Shown piece by piece: positions 17,901-26,890 of a stretch of DNA of 64,000 nt. The notes beneath the pieces were generated by a model. That model made no database searches and had not been told where the DNA came from. It saw only the letters and a list, made by a program, of their open reading frames with translations. The position numbers and the translations under genes were made by a program. The first letter of the stretch is position 1; each line of letters begins with the position of its first letter. Source of the DNA: Deinococcus arboris (GTDB lineage Bacteria; Deinococcota; Deinococci; Deinococcales; Deinococcaceae); assembly GCF_009755355.1 (NCBI RefSeq), contig NZ_WQLB01000017.1, positions 1 through 64,000 on the forward strand, in the 5' to 3' direction.

Positions 17901-19808
17901 CAGGGCGGGCAGGCTGCCTTCGTGGGTGACCGTGTAGGTCAGGACGCCGCGCGGCGCGCCGGGGGTGGTCCAGTAAAACTTGCCGCCGGGGCCCACCTGG
18001 GGGTCGGCCAGGGGCCGGCCGCTCAGCTGGCTGCTGCCGGGCACGTAGGTGCTGCCCTGGGGCGGCTGGTGCGCCACGATGACCTGGGTGGCGCCCCCGG
18101 TTCCCGGCACGTCGTAAGGAATCCGCACGGTGCTCTGGCGGGTCTGCGAGACCACCGGCGTCGGCGCCGGAGGCGTGGGGGTCTGCACGGTCAGTACGCC
18201 GCCCACGACCTGCTGGCTGTCACAGTTGCTGCTCAGGGTGGCGCGCAGCTGGCCTTCCTGGCCGCCGTCGCCCTTCACGCGGGCGCGGTAGGTCAGGGTC
18301 TTGGTCTCGCCGGGCGCCAGTTCACCGCTGAAGGTGGCGGGGTCCAGGGCCTCCAGGGTGGCGCCGGGCTCGTCGGTCAGGGTGTAGGGGGCCGGGGCCG
18401 AGGAGGTGTTGCGCAGCGTCAGGGTGACCGTGACGGTCTCGCCCGCCAGGGTGGTGGGCAGCTCGGCGCGGCGCAGCTCAATCTGGGTGGCGGTGGGCAG
18501 CACCCGCACCCCGACGGCCTGGGTTTTGTTCCAAGGCGCCAGGGTCGCGCGGGCCTCACCGCCGCCGGGGGCGTCAGCCCTGGCTTCAAAGGTCAGCACG
18601 CCGGGGTTGGCGGCGTCCACACGGGCCGTGGCGGTGGTCTCGCCGCTGGCGGTAAAGCCGGCGGGCAACGCCACCCGCAAGTTGGCGGGCAGGGTCTGCC
18701 GCTCAAAAGCAGTCTCGGCGCGGGCGGTGAAGGTCACCACGTCGCCCACGCAGACTTCCGGCTTGTTGGCCGTAAAGGTCAGGTCCACGCTGGGCCTCAC
18801 CTGCACGGCCACGCGCGCCGTCTGGCCCTTGACCACCGTGGCGCTGGGGGCGTCCACAGTCACGTCGGCACCGGTAATCGGCTCGGCGCTGACGGGGTAC
18901 TCCTTGGCGGGCAGGGTAAAGGGGCCGGCCGAGCCGTTCACGTTGTAGGCCTGCTCGCCTACGGTCACGGTGGCCTGGGTAGGCAGCACCTCGTCGGGCA
19001 GCACCAGTTCCGCGCGGATTTCCAGGCGGCCGGTGGTGTCGGCCGTGACGATCTTGATGGGGCCAGTGGTCAGTTCAAAGCCCACCGAGTTGCTGTACTG
19101 ATAGGTGTCGGCCGGCTGGCGCAGGTACAGGGTGTAGTTGCCCGCGGCTTCAGGCACCGCCACGTCGTCCCACTGCAACTCGCCGCTCACCTTAACGGGG
19201 TAGGCGTTGCCCTGGGCGTCGCGCAGCTCGGCTTCCATCTCGGTGGGGCCGTCGCCGTCGTACATGCGGATGCCCATGGGGCCGCCGGGGTTGTAGACGT
19301 TCAGGGCGGGCACCCAGTCGTTGCTGCGGATGGTGACGTTCAGGTGGTCGGCTTCCACCGCCGCACTCACCGAGTTCAGGCGGAAGGCGAAGGTGTTCTT
19401 GCCGTTGCCCTCGGTGCGGACCTTCAGGGTGTAGGTGCCGGCGGGCAGGTCACTGTTCAGGAAGGTCTGCCAGTCCTGGGCGCCCACGCCGAAGTCCTGC
19501 TGCTTGACGACTTCGCCGGCGGCATTGACTAAGGTAAAGGTGCTGCTGACCGGCTCTTTGGGGGTGGCGGCCGAGTAGTTCTCGTCGCCGTACTGGTCGG
19601 GACTGCGGTAGTCGGCGGGGTCAAACTGGGCGCCGTAGACGTCCAGTTGCACGCGCGAGCTGAGGCCCACGATCAGGCGCAGGTCCTGGTCGCCCACCGT
19701 CCACATCAGCTTGTTGCCGACGGAGGTCAGGGGCAGGGAGGTGGCGATTTCCTGCGCTGCGGCCGTCCCAAGGAGGGCCGCCGTCAGGGTGGTGAGGGCG
19801 CGTTTCAC
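14961..19808 (-). CDS. Very large exported protein with N-terminal Ig-like modules and C-terminal beta-barrel-like region
   Basis: This 1615-residue protein has a signal peptide (MKRALTTLTAALLGTAAAQ). The first 800 residues are beta-sandwich-like modules, including conserved TLRNTSSAPAPYTLTDEPG. The last 600 residues are rich in alternating hydrophobic strands such as ALRYAGDRASASLSADA and end in a strand of the form LYLRLDLML plus a short acidic tail, like an outer-membrane barrel. This could anchor the complex in the outer membrane, as an usher-like or porin-like part. It starts with GTG directly after the stop of the upstream gene, with GGAGGT 5-6 nt ahead. It is not a family I can name; the barrel is inferred. 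Confidence 0.7.
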   Translation of the reverse strand: MKRALTTLTAALLGTAAAQEIATSLPLTSVGNKLMWTVGDQDLRLIVGLSSRVQLDVYGAQFDPADYRSPDQYGDENYSAATPKEPVSSTFTLVNAAGEVVKQQDFGVGAQDWQTFLNSDLPAGTYTLKVRTEGNGKNTFAFRLNSVSAAVEADHLNVTIRSNDWVPALNVYNPGGPMGIRMYDGDGPTEMEAELRDAQGNAYPVKVSGELQWDDVAVPEAAGNYTLYLRQPADTYQYSNSVGFELTTGPIKIVTADTTGRLEIRAELVLPDEVLPTQATVTVGEQAYNVNGSAGPFTLPAKEYPVSAEPITGADVTVDAPSATVVKGQTARVAVQVRPSVDLTFTANKPEVCVGDVVTFTARAETAFERQTLPANLRVALPAGFTASGETTATARVDAANPGVLTFEARADAPGGGEARATLAPWNKTQAVGVRVLPTATQIELRRAELPTTLAGETVTVTLTLRNTSSAPAPYTLTDEPGATLEALDPATFSGELAPGETKTLTYRARVKGDGGQEGQLRATLSSNCDSQQVVGGVLTVQTPTPPAPTPVVSQTRQSTVRIPYDVPGTGGATQVIVAHQPPQGSTYVPGSSQLSGRPLADPQVGPGGKFYWTTPGAPRGVLTYTVTHEGSLPALESPTLVGKYAGNTLRVLVGEGQLDDLGALSPVAAAQPQAAENDGALKLPLDGAVFRERDRITVTLESPADSTDLPLVNGVAVDPATLGRKSVDPANGTQRQEFYGIALRSGENVITYGDQTVRVFLAGAPVNADLKAEQLVADGVTPIRVAIRLTDAGGLTTASSNVTVQASLEPAQSDAQPAVASYQVKLVDGEGVLELEPMAVPGRFDLSVRLGDRTISKAFEALPSTTRVGIGMVSAGVLLQGGGAVSAEARGAAYLETPIGEGKLYVAANGAVVADRTAAGQTTVRQDTAQGLPTTANPLERYPNYGDSSTETLPLQGVDPVAARYEHPGFSVSYRQAPLPVDVFNVGITPTALSGFTRSNPQVSGFVAALPGDLVRRTIAANGLRVLPLGQSNLQRDSETVELVSLNPDTGAEELVQTLTRLTDYTLDAAAGVLYFQRPLNLVDEDGRELRVRVSYRLNNPLGARQLAWGVQVGSRLGENARIGAAAVNIGGVTSIGVRARYAADGARADLLAAYAGGGVLVNGSADLTGERFTVNASAHYQDSAYAGLNAAAPGLGLSAGATYAVSERFGVSARATYTRTPAGTGTPEVSGGTAEVRGLYSFSPFTLGAGVRAGYGSQQGVAGLLSAGYDNGRLKVSAEHAQPFSGDLDPTTALKASVPVGENVVLTARDDINWDEGHRASLGLQASLGLTNVAVTYDLPGADGWGNRARFGADAKLPINDTTAVEVGGSYILDLDGDATNEGGWNAGVALRYAGDRASASLSADAANTGGAFSVALKAGGSYSLNEQLTLAADATQIFGAGAGSHYAASAALRAGPWQGLAYLRYKDGALAGGTPEVIGEVNAEYHTPQFAVRGGVAGRTLLAQAGGTTYQGSLSGTYYVTDRLGLGLAARGLVQPATGSTLSSLGLEASYRALPGTWVTLGYNPVGFSGIGTNIYTRQGLYLRLDLMLDDNQPNGVTLAPGEAAPTTEEGR

Positions 19809-22676
19809 TCAGTACCTCCAGCTCGCCGTCGGGTCGGTGACGGCGCCCTTGGGGTCGCCCGCCCAGCGGAAGCGGTAGGTCACCGCTCGCTCGCCGGTGG
19901 GCAGGGTGTCGTAGGTCAGGGCGTTCTGGCCGTCGATCAGCACAGCGCCTTCGGGGAGGGGATCGTTGACCTGCACGGCGCTCAGGTCAGCGGTGGCGCT
20001 CAGGGTCAGCTGCACGCGGTACTCGCCGGGCGTGTCGTCCACAAACAGCTGCTTGCGGATGGTCAGGACCTGGGGCGTTTGCAGCGGCAACGTGGCGGTC
20101 ACGCGCAGGGTGGTGTCGCGGATCACTGCGATCTCGCCCAGGTCGGGGGCCAGCGGGAAGTCCACGCTGGTCAGGTTGCGCACGTACACCAGGCGGCTGC
20201 CGGGGCGGCCCGCATCCTGCGGCACGCTGAGGTTCTGGGCGCTCACGCTGTTCGGGTCCAGGCGCAGGGCGTGGGTGCCTTCCAGCAGGTTGCGGAAGTG
20301 GTAGCGGCCCTGGGCGTCGGTCAGGGCGATGCGGCCGCCGGCCAGAATCACGCGGGCATTCTGCTGCGGAATATCGGTGCCCAGGTCGTAGACGCCGTTG
20401 CGGTTGATGTCCATGAACACGTAGCCCACCACGTCGGCGGTGTTGCGCCCGAAGATCAGGGGGTCAATGGTGTTCACGGCGCTGCTGACCGGGGTCTGGG
20501 TCTGGCCGTTGTTGCTGATCGCCGTGGCAATCGCGCTGTTGCGAATCTGGGTGCCGGCCTCGGGGGTCACCTCGGCGTCGAAGGTCACGACGGCGGCGGC
20601 GCCGGGGGCCAGTCCCGGAATCTCCCAGGTGTAGGTGCGGCCCGAGACCGTCGGTTCAATGGGCGCGCCGTTCAGGCGGCTGCTGCCCTCGATATAGACC
20701 AGGCCAGCCGGCAGCGTGTCCTGCACGCGGATGGTCTGCAGGGCGGCCGTGGCGCTGCGGTTGGTCACGGTAAAGGTGTAGGTGATGGTCTGCCCAAACG
20801 ACACCCGCTCGGGGCTGCTGGTCTTGACCATGCTGAGGTTGGCCTGGTCAAAGACGCCGTTTTCCACGGGGTTGGACTCGGTGGGCGTGGGAATCTCGTC
20901 ACTGACCACGGTAAAGACGTTGAGGGCCAGCGCGCCGTCCGGGGTGCCCTGGGGCACGCGGGCGCGCAGGGTCAGGCTCACGCCCTCGCCGGGGTTCAGG
21001 CGAGAAAAGCGCCACACGACAGCCGTGCCGTCCAGCACGCCACCCTGATCCGCGCTGATAAAGGTCATGGTGTCGGTGCGCACCACATTGCCCTGGGCGT
21101 CCAGCACGCGCAGGTTGCGCAGGTCGTCACGGATCACGACGTTGTTCAGGGCAAACGTCTGGGTGTTGGTAAAGCTCAGGGTGTAGGTGATCTCCTGCCC
21201 CGGCGCCACCAGGCCGCTGCCCGCGCTGCCCGACTTGACCGGGCTCAGCAGGTTCTGGGACACCGTGGTCACCACGTCCACCGTCAGGTTGTTGGCGGCG
21301 CCCTGGCTGCTGGCGGCCGTCAGTTCGATACGCAGGTCCTCGGCCGCCGAGCTGACGCTGCCCGACCGGATGAAGTAGCAGGCGTTGAAGTCCTTGGTGG
21401 CCTGCGGGGCCAGATCGGGCACCCGGAAGGGCTCCAGAATGGGCGTGCCGTCGCGCTCGCTAAAGCGGATGGTCGCCTGGCCCAGCGCCACGCGCCCGGT
21501 AATCGTAATGGTGTCGGGGCGGTCACCCAGGTTCTGCACCGTGTGCGGGAAGCAGACCTCCTGGCCCAGCAGGGCATTGGCGCGCACCTGCTTGTCGTCC
21601 TCGCTCAGTTCGCCGCCGGGCAGGGCCTGTGGATTGTTCAGTGGCCCCAGCGCGATGGCCGGGGTGTAGCGCACCGTCACGTCGGCCGGCGCGTCCACGG
21701 CGATGTCGCCGCTGCGCAGCTGACCCACGTTGCGCCGGGTGCCCACCGCGTCAGCGGGCGCGCGCAGGCGGAAGGTCAGCGTCAGGGTCTCATTCGGGGC
21801 CAGGCTGGGGGTCCGCACGCGGATGGCCGCCACCGGCACGGTTTCGGCGGCGTTCCAGGCCGCGCCGTCAGCGCTGAATTCCAGCACGCCGCTGCCCGTC
21901 ACGCGCGCGCTGCCGCTGATAAAGGTGAAGTCGCGCATCTCAGGCGTGTTCAGGAAGTCGGTGACCGTCACGGCGCGCGAGGGGCCGGCGCCGGTGTTGC
22001 GGGCAGTCAGGGTCACTTCGGTGTCCTGGCCGGGGCGCAGGGTGGACGGACTGAAGGTCTTAGTCAGCGTCAGCTCGGGGGGCTGGCCCACGCTTAGGCG
22101 GCCCACGTTGTCGTCGTCGGTTTCACCGGGGCGACCCGAGGCGTTGGTGGCGCAGGCGGCCACGAGGTTGACATAGGCGTCGCCCCGGTTGGCGGCGGTG
22201 GTCGTGGCGGGCACGAACAGCGTGACGGCCGCGTCGGCATCCAGGGTGACGGTCTGCACCGCCGGGTCGTCGGCATCCAGCTGGCCGTTGCCGTTCGTAT
22301 CGGCCCGCACGCTCAGGTCGCCGGGCGTGAACTGCGAAGCCGCCTCGACCACAGGCCGCAGGCTAACCGTGTTGCGGGCGTTGCCAGCATTTGTCAGGAC
22401 GTAGCGCAGGTCCGCGCCCTCGCCGGGCAGCAGCGTAAAGCTCTGGCCTGGCTGGGCCACCGTGCCGCTGGGCAGCACGCTGAGCGCGCATACCGGCTGC
22501 ACGGTGGTCGTGACAGGCGGCGTCGGAACAGAAGTGGGCGGGCCGTCGTCCGGGGTGAATTCCAGGGTGGCCTGGTTCTGAATCACCGTTCCGGCCGGCG
22601 TGCCGACCGCGTGGGCTGGGCCAAACAGACCCAGCGCCAGCGCGGCGAGCGTTGTAAGCACCGAAGGGTTTCGCAC
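19809..22676 (-). CDS. Exported DUF11-repeat protein with SdrD-B-like domain
   Basis: This 955-residue protein has a signal peptide (TTLAALALGLFGPAHA) and begins with the GTVIQNQATLEFTP pattern also seen in the next gene upstream. It then has several DUF11-like modules (LTLTKTFSPSTLRPGQDTEV, MVKTSSPERVSFGQTITYTF) and an SdrD-B/carboxypeptidase-regulatory-like segment DINRNGVYDLGTDIPQQNAR with a calcium-loop look. Such proteins form elongated surface fibres or stalks. GTG start with GGAGG 5 nt ahead. It lies 143 bp after the preceding gene, a gap that holds a terminator-like hairpin, and touches the next gene end to start. Confidence 0.75.
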   Translation of the reverse strand: MRNPSVLTTLAALALGLFGPAHAVGTPAGTVIQNQATLEFTPDDGPPTSVPTPPVTTTVQPVCALSVLPSGTVAQPGQSFTLLPGEGADLRYVLTNAGNARNTVSLRPVVEAASQFTPGDLSVRADTNGNGQLDADDPAVQTVTLDADAAVTLFVPATTTAANRGDAYVNLVAACATNASGRPGETDDDNVGRLSVGQPPELTLTKTFSPSTLRPGQDTEVTLTARNTGAGPSRAVTVTDFLNTPEMRDFTFISGSARVTGSGVLEFSADGAAWNAAETVPVAAIRVRTPSLAPNETLTLTFRLRAPADAVGTRRNVGQLRSGDIAVDAPADVTVRYTPAIALGPLNNPQALPGGELSEDDKQVRANALLGQEVCFPHTVQNLGDRPDTITITGRVALGQATIRFSERDGTPILEPFRVPDLAPQATKDFNACYFIRSGSVSSAAEDLRIELTAASSQGAANNLTVDVVTTVSQNLLSPVKSGSAGSGLVAPGQEITYTLSFTNTQTFALNNVVIRDDLRNLRVLDAQGNVVRTDTMTFISADQGGVLDGTAVVWRFSRLNPGEGVSLTLRARVPQGTPDGALALNVFTVVSDEIPTPTESNPVENGVFDQANLSMVKTSSPERVSFGQTITYTFTVTNRSATAALQTIRVQDTLPAGLVYIEGSSRLNGAPIEPTVSGRTYTWEIPGLAPGAAAVVTFDAEVTPEAGTQIRNSAIATAISNNGQTQTPVSSAVNTIDPLIFGRNTADVVGYVFMDINRNGVYDLGTDIPQQNARVILAGGRIALTDAQGRYHFRNLLEGTHALRLDPNSVSAQNLSVPQDAGRPGSRLVYVRNLTSVDFPLAPDLGEIAVIRDTTLRVTATLPLQTPQVLTIRKQLFVDDTPGEYRVQLTLSATADLSAVQVNDPLPEGAVLIDGQNALTYDTLPTGERAVTYRFRWAGDPKGAVTDPTASWRY

Positions 22677-22781
22677 GTTGCCTCCCAGGGAAAAAGGGGT
22701 GAAGTGAAAAGCAGTCTTGTGTTGAGGGGGCGTGGGGGAGCGAAAAAGAGGGGCAGGGCCTGCTCCCCCACGGTGGGGGGA

Positions 22782-22810
22782 GGCGCGGCCGCCCCTGTGG
22801 CGGTCGCGCC
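22782..22810 (-). terminator. Intra-operon hairpin, likely partial terminator
   Basis: On the minus strand GGCGCGACCGCC and GGCGGCCGCGCC form a 12-bp stem with one mismatch and a 5-nt loop, ten bases after the stop of the 667-residue gene. A second GC hairpin (22762-22781) and a CTTTTT run (22742-22747) follow. This would lower expression of the three downstream genes relative to the first two. Confidence 0.55.
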
Positions 22811-22819
22811 TGGGAAGGC

Positions 22820-24823
22820 TTACTTGACGGTGACGACGAAGGTGGCGGTGATGGTCTGGCCGGGGGCCAGGATGTCGCCGGTGTCAATCGTGCCGTTGCC
22901 GTTGGTGTCCACGCCGGCGTAGACGGTCACGCCGTCGTTCTGAGGCGCGGCGATGGGCGCGGCGCTCCAGTTGGTGCCGTTGGTCGAGTACAGCACGGTG
23001 CCGGTGGCCGTGCTGGTGGCGGTAAAGCTCTTATAGGTGGTGTTGGCGGGCAGCGTGTCGCGGATAAACGCGCGGGTCACGTTGGCGTTGGAGCTGTTCT
23101 TGCCGATGATGGTGTAGGTCAGGTCCTCGCCGGGACGGGCAGTGGCCTTGTCCACCGACTTGGTGGGCGCCGTCACCGGGGTCTTGCCCACCACGATGGT
23201 GTCGTTGGTGTCGGGCACCGTCACGCCGGTCGTGGGCGAGGTCGCGCGCTGGGTCAGGGTGATGATCTGGGCAGCGGCGGCGCAGGGCACGTCCACGGCG
23301 GCCACCAGTTTCAGCTCGGCGCCGGGGGCCAGCGGGCCGGTGTCGGCCACACCGTTGGTGTTGGTGTCGGTCAGGGCCACGTCGCCGGCGTCCAGCACCT
23401 TGTTGCCGTTCACGTCACGGAAGTACACCACATTCACGGTTATGGTGCTGCCGTCCACCAGCCGGATAGGCGCGGTGCCTCTCACGTCAAAGGTGTCGGT
23501 CGCGCTGCCCAGGTTGGCGATTTCCATCGCAATGCTGGCGCGCGTGGGCGCGGTGGTGTTGTCGCACACGGCCGGCGGAATGATAGGAGTGCCGGGGTTG
23601 CCAGGCTGCCCCACTTCGGGGGTGCCGGGGGTGGCCGGGTTGCCGCCAGGGGTGGGCGTGGGGTTACCGAACGACAGGCCCGGCAGGTTCACGATGTCGC
23701 GGGTGTCGTCTTTCTTGCTGGGATCGTTGGAGGAGGTGGTGGTGACCGTGACGGTGGGGGCCGCCGCTGGGGCTGCCGGCGCGCCGCCGGCCGGGAAGGT
23801 CACGCGCACCAGCACGTTGGCGGTGCCGCCGGGGGCGACCGTGCCCACGTCGGGCGTGCCGTCGCTGTCGGTGTCGGCCAGGGCCGTGCCGTCAGGCTTG
23901 AGCAGCGTCACGGTGGTGCCGGCCGGGAACCCCGCCTGGGCGTAGGTGATGTCCAGCACGTCGGGGCGGTTGCCGCCGTTTTGCACCGTGTTGGTAAAGG
24001 TGATGGTCGTGGTGGTGCTGACGGCCTGCGCGGTCTGGGTGTCGGCAGCGCTGGGCGTAATCGTGACGCCCTCGGGGCTGGCGTAGGGCGGGGTCAGTGG
24101 GTTGCCGTTGCCGTCGGCGTCGTCTTTCGGGCCAATCAGCGCGGCGTCATTGCGGTTCACGGTAACGGTGTTGTAGTTGTCGTTGTCCACGGGCTGCGTG
24201 AACGGCGCGGCGGGCTCAAAGCCCGTGCCCGTGGTGTTGGGCAGGCGCGTGCCCACCGGGTCGGCGCCCAGCTCCTGGGTGTTGGTGGCCGCCGCCGGCA
24301 CCGTGTACACCTGGAAGAACTGCTTGGCCTGGTTCTGGTCCACGTCCGTGATGGTGGTGATCGGCGTGGCGGCGGCCAGTTCGGCGGCGTCCAGCGTGTT
24401 GTCGCTGTTGGTGTCGGCGGCCTTGGCGTAGTAGCGCACGTCGGTGGGCAGGGGCGCGCCCGCCGTGCTGGCCGTCAGGGTGGTCAGCGCGTAGTTCTCG
24501 TTGGGCACGTTGCCAGTGTTCGTCAGCGTGTACAGGAACACAGCCGTGCCCCCCGGCACCAGCGTGGCGCGCAGGGCGTTGTTCTGAGTGGGGAAGGTCG
24601 GGCCTGCCGGGCCCTCGTCGTTGGGGGTAATGGTAAAGCTGGGCACCGGCAGCACGGTGGTGGTAACCGGGTTGGAGGGCACGTCGGTGGGCGTGTTGCT
24701 GCCTTCAGGCGTGAACTCGATAGACGCCTGGTTGACAATCTGGGTGCCGGCCGGCGTGACGGCGAAGGCGGTGCCAGCGGCCAGCGCGGCAATCAGGGGT
24801 ACAAACGTCCAGGTCTTCTTCAT
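22820..24823 (-). CDS. Exported DUF11-repeat envelope protein
   Basis: This 667-residue protein has a clear signal peptide (MKKTWTFVPLIAALAAGTAFA) followed by VTPAGTQIVNQASIEFTPEG, the same opening as the next gene. It has repeated modules with calcium-loop-like DSDGTPDVG, DVNGNKVLDAGDVALTDTN and DTNGNGTIDTGD segments and a final DUF11-like domain (KSVDKATARPGEDLTYTI). The Asp-rich loops suggest calcium binding. GGAGGAG precedes the ATG, and only 30 bp separate it from the first gene of the operon. It is likely a major surface protein, being before the attenuating hairpin; that is inference. Confidence 0.75.
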   Translation of the reverse strand: MKKTWTFVPLIAALAAGTAFAVTPAGTQIVNQASIEFTPEGSNTPTDVPSNPVTTTVLPVPSFTITPNDEGPAGPTFPTQNNALRATLVPGGTAVFLYTLTNTGNVPNENYALTTLTASTAGAPLPTDVRYYAKAADTNSDNTLDAAELAAATPITTITDVDQNQAKQFFQVYTVPAAATNTQELGADPVGTRLPNTTGTGFEPAAPFTQPVDNDNYNTVTVNRNDAALIGPKDDADGNGNPLTPPYASPEGVTITPSAADTQTAQAVSTTTTITFTNTVQNGGNRPDVLDITYAQAGFPAGTTVTLLKPDGTALADTDSDGTPDVGTVAPGGTANVLVRVTFPAGGAPAAPAAAPTVTVTTTSSNDPSKKDDTRDIVNLPGLSFGNPTPTPGGNPATPGTPEVGQPGNPGTPIIPPAVCDNTTAPTRASIAMEIANLGSATDTFDVRGTAPIRLVDGSTITVNVVYFRDVNGNKVLDAGDVALTDTNTNGVADTGPLAPGAELKLVAAVDVPCAAAAQIITLTQRATSPTTGVTVPDTNDTIVVGKTPVTAPTKSVDKATARPGEDLTYTIIGKNSSNANVTRAFIRDTLPANTTYKSFTATSTATGTVLYSTNGTNWSAAPIAAPQNDGVTVYAGVDTNGNGTIDTGDILAPGQTITATFVVTVK

Positions 24824-24853
24824 GTCTCTCCTCCGGGGGAATTAGGGGCAGGC

Positions 24854-25360
24854 TTATTTGACTTTCACGCGGAAGCTCAGCTTCAGCGTCTCGTCCGGGC
24901 TGAGGGTGACGGTCCAGCGCACGTTGGTGTAGCTGCTGGGCGGGGCATTTTCCTGCCGGGTGACCGCCCTCCCGTTTTCGGTCACGGTGACGGTGCGGCG
25001 GGGCGCGGCGCTAAAGGTCTTGCCGCCGTCCACGCTGTACTGCGCGGTCCAGCGGCTGGTGTCGGGCGTGCCCAGCACACTGAATTCAGTGCCCCTGGGC
25101 ACCGGCACGTTGACCAGCAGGCCGCTCAGGCGCTGGCCGCTGACGTTACGCAGCGTCACCTGCTCGCGCAGCACGTCGCCGGGCTGCACCGTCTTGGGGT
25201 TTTCCACGATCTGCTCGGTGGCCTTACCGCTGACGACGACGCGCTGCACGAGGTCCTGCGCCAGGGTAAAGGCCACGCGCTGCCCCACCGACGTCTGAGC
25301 GGCCACGCCGCCCACAGGCAACGTGACCAGCATCAGGATGGAGATCAGGGAGCGGTTCAA
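24854..25360 (-). CDS. Small exported DUF11-like protein, first gene of the envelope operon
   Basis: This 168-residue protein has a signal peptide (ISILMLVTLPVGGVAAQ) and one DUF11-like module (VQPGDVLREQVTLRNVSGQRLSGLLVNVPVPRGTEF). The frame is open to 25450, but the TTG at 25360 is chosen because GGAGG lies 7-8 nt ahead and a signal peptide follows at once. The upstream codons fall in the structured leader. It heads the five-gene operon that runs to 11363. Function unknown; it may be a small subunit or chaperone for the larger DUF11 proteins. Confidence 0.7.
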   Translation of the reverse strand: MNRSLISILMLVTLPVGGVAAQTSVGQRVAFTLAQDLVQRVVVSGKATEQIVENPKTVQPGDVLREQVTLRNVSGQRLSGLLVNVPVPRGTEFSVLGTPDTSRWTAQYSVDGGKTFSAAPRRTVTVTENGRAVTRQENAPPSSYTNVRWTVTLSPDETLKLSFRVKVK

Positions 25361-25370
25361 AGCGGCGCAC

Positions 25371-25442
25371 CTCCAGTGGCACAAAAAATTGACCGACAGC
25401 CCTGGGAAAAAGTCCCGTAGGTTCTGTCGGTCGCGCCACTGG
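25371..25442 (-). promoter_or_regulatory. Structured mRNA leader with nested inverted repeats (candidate attenuator)
   Basis: Outer arms CCAGTGGC/GCCACTGG (25435-25442 and 25373-25380) enclose inner arms ACCGACAG/CTGTCGGT (25424-25431 and 25392-25399). The inner hairpin is extended by CCT/AGG and GGGA/TCCC and is followed on the minus strand by ATTTTTTG, a terminator form. The outer arm reaches into the GGAGG of the first gene's ribosome binding site. No known riboswitch was recognised. Confidence 0.55.
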
Positions 25443-25627
25443 CTCCTCACCTGACATAAGCGCCCGGATGCGCCAGGTGGTTCATTGCCTCAGAGGGTAT
25501 CTCGGTCGGACAGAATGAGAGCAGCCTCTGGGCTTCACCTCTGACAGATTCATATCTGACTCAGGTGTCACTATGAGATTTCTCACGCTCCGTCCGAGGC
25601 TATCATCCCGGCCTGGGTGCCCCGCTG

Positions 25628-26812
<1,185 letters not shown>

Positions 26813-26890
26813 GCGTGTGTCCTCCATTCGCGCCTCGCTGGACGCGTTTCATGGCTGGGCCAGCGCAGCACCGTGGTCCCCTGGCGGGGC

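Noticed and set aside
15849..19532. Open frame of 1227 codons on the plus strand
   Set aside because: It is antisense to the 1615-residue exported protein, which has a signal peptide and ribosome site; the His/Gly/Arg-rich translation is typical of a G+C-rich shadow frame. The same holds for 19647-22097 and 23981-25420.
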